Shown here: piece after piece, positions 8,443 to 15,384 of the stretch
How the letters are laid out: every line of letters starts with the position of its first letter
Position numbering within the stretch: position 1 is the stretch's first letter
DNA from: Planctomycetota bacterium
GTDB taxonomy: Bacteria; Planctomycetota; UBA1135; GCA-002686595
NCBI GenBank assembly: GCA_020847695.1
Contig: JADLBP010000271.1
Location: 1-49,873, forward strand
Direction of reading: 5' to 3'
DNA: 49,873 bases
The notes under the pieces: model-generated
Databases searched by the model: none
Told to the model about the DNA's origin: nothing
The model's input: the letters and a program-made list of their open reading frames with translations, nothing else
Translations under genes and position numbers: made by a program

Positions 8443-9327
8443 TCAGCGGGCGCCGACGGGCGAAACGACGCCCCAGTCGGCGCTCGTTTCGTAGCCGAGG
8501 CGCTCAGCGAGGTCCGCGTAGACCTGCTTGAAGTGCGCGACGTGCTCCGGGCCGAAGTGGTTCTTCCAGTCGCCGGCGACGCCCTTGCGATAGTGGCTCT
8601 TCTCGTCCGACTGACCTTCCTTGCGGCCGCCGGCGAAGTTCGAGAAGCGGTGATCGTGCACGATCCCGAGCAATCGCTCCGCCGGGAACGGCACGATCCG
8701 CGAACGGAACGGCACGAGCTTCTCGTGGTGCCAGTGCAGCACGTTCAACGCGAGGCGCGCGTAGAGCCACGGACGCTGCCGCATGCCGATGTGCGTTTCG
8801 TCGAGCAGGTCGAGGTGCGCCAGGATGCGCAGGAAGCCGCGATACGGATCGGGCGTCAGCTCCTCCTGCCGCAGCTCGAGCACGTGCGCCTGGTGGTAGT
8901 CCCACGCCGCCATCTCGCCGAGCACCTGCCGCGTGAACGAGAACTCGATCTCCGCGTGCAGCCCCTCCTCCTTCGAGCAACTCTTGAGCTTGTCGCGGTG
9001 CGCCGGCAGCTCGGGGAAGTCGTCGGTCGGGTGGCTGTTCTTGTGCGAGAAGTAACCCGACACCACGATGTCGCGCGGATCGCGGACGACGTGGAAGCCG
9101 CGGTACGCCGGCAAGCCCTCGACGAACCGCGCGTCGGCGTTGACGTAGGAGATGAAGTCGATCTGCTTCTCGGCGACGTGGCGGGCGAGGTCGTCGCCGA
9201 AGTTGCGCGGCGCGTAGAGGTACGCGATCGAGAGGCCGCCGTCGGCGCAGATCGTCTCCAGGATCGAGTGGATCCAGGTCGAGGCGCACTTGTGGTGGCC
9301 GAAGTAGGCGTACAGCGGACGGGTCAT
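8443..9327 (-). CDS. PAPS-dependent sulfotransferase family protein
   Basis: This 294-aa protein has the sulfotransferase signatures: an N-terminal PAPS-binding loop HHKCASTWIHS (residues 10-20), the 3'-phosphate-binding segment GFHVVRDPRDIVVSGYF (about 77-95), and a late KGVAGDWKNHF segment that matches the family's conserved GxxGxWKNxF region. Such enzymes transfer sulfate from PAPS to hydroxyl or amino groups of glycans, lipids or small molecules. It is the last gene of a minus-strand operon behind a glycosyltransferase and a flippase (71-nt gap to the flippase), so the natural guess is sulfation of an exported glycan. No signal peptide is seen, so it should act in the cytoplasm, where PAPS is made. 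Confidence 0.85.
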   Translation of the reverse strand: MTRPLYAYFGHHKCASTWIHSILETICADGGLSIAYLYAPRNFGDDLARHVAEKQIDFISYVNADARFVEGLPAYRGFHVVRDPRDIVVSGYFSHKNSHPTDDFPELPAHRDKLKSCSKEEGLHAEIEFSFTRQVLGEMAAWDYHQAHVLELRQEELTPDPYRGFLRILAHLDLLDETHIGMRQRPWLYARLALNVLHWHHEKLVPFRSRIVPFPAERLLGIVHDHRFSNFAGGRKEGQSDEKSHYRKGVAGDWKNHFGPEHVAHFKQVYADLAERLGYETSADWGVVSPVGAR

Positions 9328-9397
9328 GGGACGCGCAGGACTTTCCGAGGCTCGGGGGGGCGCAGACGTGTCGGACGGCGCGCGCTCGCCGCTTGAG

Positions 9398-10954
9398 CTA
9401 CCGCGGCTTGGATCGCGCGAAGAGCCCGCCGACCACGGGTAGACGCACCAGGCGCTGACCCAATCCGACGCGCTCCTCGCGCGTCAGGACGGCGAACCAC
9501 AAGTACGCGAGCATCGCCGACAGCACGCCGGCCTTCAAGAGCTGGGGCACGCCCCACCCGAACTCGGTGCCGGTGACGCGCTCCTCGTACAGCACTGCGG
9601 CCGCGGTCGCGACGACCACCACGCCGAGCACCTGGATCGTCCGACGCCAATCGGTGCGCACTCCGCGGCCGGCGTTCGCGACCCCGACGCAGAGGAACGC
9701 GAGCACCGCGAAGGTCGCGACCTTCGCCGCCGCCGGCCCGACGTACCCCCACCGCGGGATCCAGAGCCAGTCGAGCCCGATGTTCAGCGCCAGTGCGATC
9801 GAGTTGAGCCAGAAGAGCGGCCACGTGCGCTTCTCCGCGAGCAGCGTCACCTGCGACAGCGCGTAGAGCCCGTAGAAGACGTACGCCGCCGCGATCCACG
9901 GCAGCACGCGGTACGCCTCGAAGTACGCGTCCTGCCCCGACAGGAAGCGCGTCACCTCGCGGGCATAGAGGATCGGCACCAGGCTCGACGCTCCGACGAA
10001 CAGCAGGGCGTAGCCGTCGACGCGAACCTGCAGCCGACGCCGCTCCTCCGGATCTGCGACGGCGAACAGCGAGGGTTGCCACGCTTGCATGAAGGAGCCC
10101 ATGCCCATCTGCTGGACCATGAACCCGACCTTGTAGCCGAGTCCGAAGATGCCGACCCAGGTCATCGCGATCTCCGCCGGCGCGAGCGCGCGCAGCATCA
10201 CGCGGTCGACCTGGTGCAGGCCCATCTGCAACAGCCCGACCGGGATCAGCGGCAACGCATACACGAGCATCGGCTTCAGCTTCTCCCACGAGACGCGCGG
10301 CCCGATGCGCGCGAGGATGCCGCCGGTCAAGAGCACCGCGGTGACGAGCTCGCCGACGAGGACCCCCGCGACCATGCCGACGACGCCCCAATCGAGCACC
10401 GCGACCATCACGATCTTCAGCACGAGTTCGACCAGCGACTTGATCGTGCGCAGCGTCGTGTAGAGCTGCGAGCGCTTCTCCGTCTGCAGGTAGCGGAAGC
10501 CCGCCTCGCTCGACATCGCGAGCGGGATGGTCGCGAGCGCGACGGCGATGCAGCGCGGCAGGTTGTCGGCGCTCAAGAGCACGTCGCCGGTGCCGAACAG
10601 CCAGTCCGCGATCTCGGTTCGGAAGTAGATGCCGACGCCGGCGACCAGCCACGAGAACGCGGCGAGCGCGACGATCGCGCTGCTGATCACGCTCCGACGG
10701 TCCGCCTCCTTCTGGTAGTCGAAGTAGAAGCGCGTCATCCCGGCGAGCAGGTTCATCCCCGCGGCCTGCGTCGCGGCGACGATCACCAGGTCGAGCAACT
10801 CGGACGCGCCCCACTGCGCCGGGTTGAGCTGCTTCGTGAACAGCGGGACGAGCAGGATCGTCAGCGCGCGCTGCAGGATCGGCACCAGGCTGTAGATCAG
10901 CGAGTGCTTGACCAGCCCGCCGAGCGCGGAGCCCTGTTTCGGTTCCGCGCTCAC
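9398..10954 (-). CDS. Oligosaccharide flippase (Wzx/MOP superfamily)
   Basis: This 518-aa polytopic membrane protein has about 12-14 hydrophobic segments and an N-terminal sequence typical of polysaccharide biosynthesis flippases (SLIYSLVPILQRALTILLVP, then LFTKQLNPAQWGASELLDLV). Such proteins move lipid-linked glycan intermediates across the inner membrane. The start is set at GTG 10954 because it overlaps the TGA of the upstream glycosyltransferase (GTGA), implying translational coupling. Reading frames extending further upstream in this frame are a shadow of the glycosyltransferase. The C-terminus ends in a short basic tail (RSKPR). Context suggests export of a repeat unit; no Wzy polymerase or Wzz length regulator is present in the window. 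Confidence 0.88.
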   Translation of the reverse strand: MSAEPKQGSALGGLVKHSLIYSLVPILQRALTILLVPLFTKQLNPAQWGASELLDLVIVAATQAAGMNLLAGMTRFYFDYQKEADRRSVISSAIVALAAFSWLVAGVGIYFRTEIADWLFGTGDVLLSADNLPRCIAVALATIPLAMSSEAGFRYLQTEKRSQLYTTLRTIKSLVELVLKIVMVAVLDWGVVGMVAGVLVGELVTAVLLTGGILARIGPRVSWEKLKPMLVYALPLIPVGLLQMGLHQVDRVMLRALAPAEIAMTWVGIFGLGYKVGFMVQQMGMGSFMQAWQPSLFAVADPEERRRLQVRVDGYALLFVGASSLVPILYAREVTRFLSGQDAYFEAYRVLPWIAAAYVFYGLYALSQVTLLAEKRTWPLFWLNSIALALNIGLDWLWIPRWGYVGPAAAKVATFAVLAFLCVGVANAGRGVRTDWRRTIQVLGVVVVATAAAVLYEERVTGTEFGWGVPQLLKAGVLSAMLAYLWFAVLTREERVGLGQRLVRLPVVGGLFARSKPR

Positions 10955-12156
10955 GCTCCGGACCGCTTCCGACGCGCGCCCGCGGCGGCGACGAGCGCGG
11001 CTTCCATCTGGGCGCTCTTGCGAGCCCAGGTGTAGTGCTCGAGCACGGTCTCGCGCGCCCGCGCGCCGAGTGCGCGCCGCCGCTCGGGATCGCCGAAGAG
11101 CTCCACGATCGTGCGCGCGAGCTCCGCCGCTCCGTCCGCGACGACCAGGTTCCTCCCGGGCTCGAGCACGAGCCCGCCGCAGCTCTTCGAGGTCGCGACG
11201 ACGCATTTCGCCATCGACCACGCCTGCAGGATCTTGTTCTTGATGCCGGTGCCGCTGACCAACGGGCAGACGAAGATCGAGCCGCGCGCCAGGTACGGCC
11301 GCACGTCGTCGACGACGCCCGTGACGTGGACCGACGCGCCTTGCAGCGCGCGCACCGCCGGAGCGGGATCCTTGCCCACGACGTAGAGCTTCGCGCGCGG
11401 CTCGGCGCGCAACACGAGCGGCAGCACTTCGCGCGCGAAGTAGAGCACGCCCTCGACGTTCGGCTCGAAGCCCATGTTGCCCTCGAACACGACGGTGCGA
11501 TCCTCCTCGGGCTCCGCGCGCGGCGCGAAGAACTCGTGGTCGACGCCGTTGGCGACGACGCGCACGTCGAGGTTCGGATTCAGGCGCGCGATCGCGTCGC
11601 GATCGCCTTCGGCGACGACCGTGCACACGTCGAGGTGCTCGAAGAAGAGCCGCTGGTAGCGCGTGATCTTCGCGAGATCGCGCAGGTTGCGCAGGAACTC
11701 GACCGGGCCGCGGCTGTTCGCGAGTCGCGTGCGCGCGGGCCCGGTCTCGTCGTCGGCGACGTCGCCGAGCACCGGCGCGCCGTGCAACCGATGCGAGTAG
11801 ACGAGCATCTTGATCCCGCCGGTCCAGACGACGTCGAACTCCGCGGGACGCAGCGACTCGATGCGTTCGAGCACGCGCGGATCGAACTCGAACACTTCGT
11901 GCGCGGAGAACGATCGCAGCGCGCGCGCGACCGGGTTGGCGCGTCGAGGCTCGGCCGCGGGAACCAGGTGGATCGATTCGAAGAGCGCCGTCAGCTCGCG
12001 CGGCGCGGGCTCCGCGCCGATCGCCACCAAGTGGAACTCGTGGCGGCCCGAGAGCTCGCGCACGTGGTGGTAGTTGTGCAGGTTGTAGCCGTCCTGGAGC
12101 GGGAACGGCGGCTTGTGCGCGAGGAAGAGCACTCTCATCGGGGGCCGGGAGATCAT
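10951..12156 (-). CDS. Glycosyltransferase family 4-like (GT-B fold)
   Basis: A 401-aa GT-B glycosyltransferase. Residues 7-25 (MRVLFLAHKPPFPLQDGYN) match the N-terminal strand-loop of GT4 enzymes that begin with a H-x-PP-P motif; the C-terminal half has EGNMGFEPNVEGVLYFA and the nucleotide-sugar-binding region VCPLVSGTGIKNKILQAWSM, where the usual EX7E glutamate region is modified. The start at ATG 12156 is chosen because GGAG lies 6 nt upstream; ATG 12138 is an in-frame alternative. It is first in the operon with the flippase (4-nt overlap) and sulfotransferase, and divergent from the lipoprotein gene at 12372. It probably adds a sugar to a lipid-linked glycan at the cytoplasmic face; donor and acceptor cannot be read from the sequence. 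Confidence 0.85.
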   Translation of the reverse strand: MISRPPMRVLFLAHKPPFPLQDGYNLHNYHHVRELSGRHEFHLVAIGAEPAPRELTALFESIHLVPAAEPRRANPVARALRSFSAHEVFEFDPRVLERIESLRPAEFDVVWTGGIKMLVYSHRLHGAPVLGDVADDETGPARTRLANSRGPVEFLRNLRDLAKITRYQRLFFEHLDVCTVVAEGDRDAIARLNPNLDVRVVANGVDHEFFAPRAEPEEDRTVVFEGNMGFEPNVEGVLYFAREVLPLVLRAEPRAKLYVVGKDPAPAVRALQGASVHVTGVVDDVRPYLARGSIFVCPLVSGTGIKNKILQAWSMAKCVVATSKSCGGLVLEPGRNLVVADGAAELARTIVELFGDPERRRALGARARETVLEHYTWARKSAQMEAALVAAAGARRKRSGA

Positions 12157-12371
12157 CGGCTCCGCGGGCGCCGGGTCGAGAGCGGCGTCGCGCCACGCGA
12201 CGCCTCGCACCGGGCTCCGCGCTCCTCGGAGCCGCCACGAACAGCACCGCATAGGGCGAACGAACGAAATCGCTTTTTCTACAGAGCCGTGACTAACGCG
12301 TCCGAAAGTGCGCCCCGGAAGCGTGTGGTCGACCGCCGGGGAAGGCGGTCCAGCAGTGGAGAAGCAGGATC
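12157..12371. promoter_or_regulatory. Divergent intergenic region with hairpin in the leader of the 846-aa lipoprotein gene
   Basis: The 215-nt divergent gap contains one A/T-richer patch (about 12266-12300, with CTTTTTCTACAG and TGACTAAC) that must hold the promoters, though no -35/-10 pair stands out on either strand. On the plus strand a perfect 7-bp hairpin, GACCGCC (12331-12337), loop GGGGAA, GGCGGTC (12344-12350), stands 21 nt before the ATG at 12372 and upstream of the GGAG-like ribosome site. Confidence 0.4.
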
Positions 12372-14912
12372 ATGAATGCAGAACAATGGGACGTACCCAC
12401 GTCCTCGAGGCTTGGGAGCGGCAAACGACGGTGGACGAAGGGCGCACGGCGCGCGGGCTGGACGGCAGTCGCGCTGTGCTTCTTCCTGACCGCGTGCGGC
12501 GGAGGCGGCGGGGTCGGTTCGAGCGCGGAGGGAGCTGAGCTCGCCGCGACCGCCGGCGGCAGCGGCCAGATCGTGGCGGAGCTCGAGCTCGGTGCGCCGA
12601 GCGTGTCGGGCGGCTTCGTCCTGCGCGGCACGGTGCCGGTGCCGAAGGGCACGTTCCCGCGGCCGGACGGCTTGGCGCCGTTCTCGATCCTCGACTTCGA
12701 CGGCAACGTGGTGCCGACGCAGTGCGAGATCGTCAGCCGCTATCCGAAGGACTCCGACGGCGCCGACGTCGTCGAGGTGATCGGCCGCGTCAACACGCCC
12801 CCGGGCACGACCGCGGGTACGCGACTCACCTACTCGATCGTCGACAACCCGCACGCGATCAAGAAGTTCCACGTCACCAAACCGGTGCTCGGGATGATGA
12901 GCAAGCCGGGCTCGCTGCTGCTCGTCGCGAAAGACTGCTTCGGACACCAGTACACGCTCGACCTGGTCAAGGACACGCGCCTCGCGTACTCGAACGGCAC
13001 GGTGAAGCAGCTGCGCCTCGGCGACGCGGCTTCGCAAGTCCGCACGTACGGCGTGATGCTTCCGACGAGCACGGTGCCGGTCGGTCCGCCGAACGGACCG
13101 TTGCCGCACTTCTTCGGCGTGCACGCGTACATCGGCAACTGGGCGAAGTCCGACGTGATCTCGCTCGACCTGCGCGTCTCCAACGGCTTCAGCGGACGCG
13201 ACGCGGCGACCAAGAACGACGATCCGATCAACGACGTCTACTTCCAGTCGCTCGAGCTCTGGGTGAAGAAGGGCTGGACGATCGAAAGCTCCTTGCCCGA
13301 CTCCGCGCAGGGTCCGTCCTACGACGCGGGCAAGTGGACCGCGTTCCCGCTGGTCGCCGCGCGCACCGACGGGAAGATGCACCTGATGCTCTCGCAGGGT
13401 CAGTTCAACCGCCGCATCGCGGTCGTGCCGATCGGCAAGGAAGCGGAAGCCAAGTCCTACGCTCGCGCTGAGAACCTCGGCTTCTGCAAGGCGGGCACGG
13501 CGCCGACCGGCCAGGAGCTCTACTCCTGGTGGAACCCGGCGACCGCGCGCTACTTCCCGCAGAAGCATCGCTTGCCCGAGCTCGATCACCTGGGCTTGCA
13601 GACGATGCGCCAGAAGCTCGGCGCGGAGATCGCGAAGACCGAGTCCCGGATCAAGACCGGACAACCGGACGCGTTCCCGTACCCGACAGGCGGCGCGATG
13701 GGCTGGGCGTACCCGTGGGGCTCGAAGTACGGCGGCATGACCGGCGGCCAAGAGATCTTCATGTACGACGGGCTCACCACCGCGGCGGCGGCGTCCAACG
13801 AAGGTTGGCGCAACTACGAGGCGATGCACCGGATGTACTCCGATCGCCAGCCGACCACGCTGTTCAACAAGGACGGCGAGCCGACGCGCGTCGCCGACTG
13901 GGTGATCCACGGCTCGCTCGGCGATTACATCCCGATGTACTTCTTCCTGAAGCTGCAGTCGGGCAACGACCCGTTCGGCTTCAAGACGCAGCCGACGTAC
14001 CAGGTCAACCACGTCAAGACCGCGGCGCTCCTGCCTCCGTACGAGGCGAACCTGCGCGGCTACGGCGCGATCGACTTCCAGCACTACGTGCGTCGCACGC
14101 GCTCGGAGAAGGTGCTGATCTGGCTCGGCAACGACGGGATCGCGAAGGACGACGCGCGCATGGACGCGGAGCTCTTCCACCTCTCCTACTGCGAGTACAA
14201 CAACGACGCGAAGGGCAATGCGCAGGGCTCCGGTCTGCTCGGCGACATCCAGTCGGTCGCGAAGAAGCCGGGTGACGGCTTCGGCTTCGGCCGCGGCGAG
14301 GGTTGGGGCATCGACGCGATGAACGTCGCGTACTCCATCAACGACACGAAGTGGCGCGGCGAGATCCTGCCCTGGTACCAGAAGATCGCCGACCTGGTGC
14401 TCGCCGGACAAGGCAGCTGCAACGGCTTCTGGCAGAACATGTTCAACGACAAGTGGGTCGGCGGTCTCTACCGCGCACGCCAGTCGTTCGAGCAATCGAT
14501 CTGCGAGAACGCCTTGGTCGGAGCGATCGAAGTCGCGCTGCGCGACGTCGACCTCGCGCGCCAGCAGGAGGTCGAGACCTCTCTGAAGGCCTCGCTCTAC
14601 GCGATGATCGGACCGATGGGTTGGAGCGACACCACCAAGGGTCCGTGGACCGTCACCGCGGTCGCGCCGCTCTCCGGCGGCACGCCGTTCTGCGGCTCGC
14701 TGCCGGTCAACGGAACGTCCGGCAAGCCCGACAAGTACTACACGTGGTCGTCCTTCGCCTACGGGTACGAGTTGACCGGCGATCCGCAGTTCCTCGACCT
14801 CGCCGAGACGATGGCGGGCGGCAACTTGCTCGCGATCCTCGAAGGTCAGGGATACACGACGCTCGAGAACCGCGCGGCGTTGCTCGCGCTGGTTCAAATG
14901 GGCATCCCTTGA
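12372..14912 (+). CDS. Large lipoprotein of unknown function, possibly PcRGLX/YetA-like; paralogue of the 15385 gene
   Basis: This 846-aa protein has an unusually long basic N-region (about 28 residues), a hydrophobic core and a lipobox LTAC, so Cys42 is the probable lipidated residue, followed by a glycine-rich linker. Residues about 70-150 form a beta-rich domain with PVPKGTFPRPDG and NVVPTQCE, faintly like the first domain of PcRGLX/YetA-type exo-rhamnogalacturonan lyases; the large middle part (YPWGSKYGGMTGGQEIF, HRMYSDRQPT, LIWLGNDGIAKDDARM) looks like an alpha/alpha-toroid glycan-active domain. That assignment is tentative. A strong terminator follows 18 nt past the stop. It is divergent from the glycosyltransferase-flippase-sulfotransferase operon, which suggests a role with the same glycan at the cell surface. 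Confidence 0.75.
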   Translation: MNAEQWDVPTSSRLGSGKRRWTKGARRAGWTAVALCFFLTACGGGGGVGSSAEGAELAATAGGSGQIVAELELGAPSVSGGFVLRGTVPVPKGTFPRPDGLAPFSILDFDGNVVPTQCEIVSRYPKDSDGADVVEVIGRVNTPPGTTAGTRLTYSIVDNPHAIKKFHVTKPVLGMMSKPGSLLLVAKDCFGHQYTLDLVKDTRLAYSNGTVKQLRLGDAASQVRTYGVMLPTSTVPVGPPNGPLPHFFGVHAYIGNWAKSDVISLDLRVSNGFSGRDAATKNDDPINDVYFQSLELWVKKGWTIESSLPDSAQGPSYDAGKWTAFPLVAARTDGKMHLMLSQGQFNRRIAVVPIGKEAEAKSYARAENLGFCKAGTAPTGQELYSWWNPATARYFPQKHRLPELDHLGLQTMRQKLGAEIAKTESRIKTGQPDAFPYPTGGAMGWAYPWGSKYGGMTGGQEIFMYDGLTTAAAASNEGWRNYEAMHRMYSDRQPTTLFNKDGEPTRVADWVIHGSLGDYIPMYFFLKLQSGNDPFGFKTQPTYQVNHVKTAALLPPYEANLRGYGAIDFQHYVRRTRSEKVLIWLGNDGIAKDDARMDAELFHLSYCEYNNDAKGNAQGSGLLGDIQSVAKKPGDGFGFGRGEGWGIDAMNVAYSINDTKWRGEILPWYQKIADLVLAGQGSCNGFWQNMFNDKWVGGLYRARQSFEQSICENALVGAIEVALRDVDLARQQEVETSLKASLYAMIGPMGWSDTTKGPWTVTAVAPLSGGTPFCGSLPVNGTSGKPDKYYTWSSFAYGYELTGDPQFLDLAETMAGGNLLAILEGQGYTTLENRAALLALVQMGIP

Positions 14913-14930
14913 GCGGACCGTGAGTCCAAA

Positions 14931-14969
14931 CCGCGGGCGCGTCGAGCGAGAGGCTCGACGCGCCCGCGG
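14931..14969 (+). terminator. Strong intrinsic terminator after the lipoprotein gene
   Basis: A perfect 17-bp inverted repeat (14931-14947 and 14953-14969) with the 5-nt loop GAGAG is followed by CCTTTTCG. It lies 18 nt after the stop at 14912, so the next gene needs its own promoter. Confidence 0.88.
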
Positions 14970-14975
14970 CCTTTT

Positions 14976-15384
14976 CGTGCAACGCGGACGGGCGCGAGCG
15001 CACGTTTCGTGTGTGCAAGAGCGCTCGCCCGCGCGTGTTCCGGCGCTCGGTGGCCCGCCGCGACGATCGACGGCCGCGGATTCGTCGCTGCGTTCGCGCT
15101 CGGACGAGTGCGTAGCGCGGGAAGAGTCATCGCCCCGATGACAGTCCCGCTGCAATGGCCCCGAGCGGCCCCCACTGGCACGGCCATTGCCTTCGCGACC
15201 GTCGCGCCCGCCCCTCGGCCGCGGATCAGCATCGGATCCACGCCGGGAGTCGAGGAGCGCGACCGACCGAGGAAGCCCGCACGCGACCCGGTCGGTCGTC
15301 GTTCCAGGCGGGGACGCAAGCGAGTCGCGATCGGGAAGCTCGCGGCTCGGGCCCGAAACCAACCAGAAGAAGAGGGGAATCATC
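14976..15384 (+). other. Long non-coding leader region with a series of perfect stem-loops before the 15385 gene
   Basis: This is the only gap over 300 nt without a gene. Four plus-strand hairpins follow each other: GCGGGA/GTCATC pairing with GATGAC/TCCCGC (15117-15150, loop GCCCC); GCAATGGCC with GGCCATTGC (15152-15160 and 15182-15190); GACCGACCG with CGGTCGGTC (15261-15269 and 15289-15297); and CGAG-T-CGCGA with TCGCG-G-CTCG (15321-15349). The last ends 35 nt before the ATG, and AGGGGA lies just before the start. No ORF here has a plausible start and composition. The layout would fit a structured 5' leader or small RNA. I cannot assign it to a known riboswitch class; GGGGACGCAAGC at 15309-15320 only superficially recalls a c-di-GMP-I core. 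Confidence 0.5.

Noticed and set aside
15309-15360. Possible c-di-GMP-I (GEMM) riboswitch before the 15385 gene
   Set aside because: GGGGACGCAAGC and a later GAAACC recall parts of the core, but the other conserved segments and the P1a/P1b arrangement are not found.
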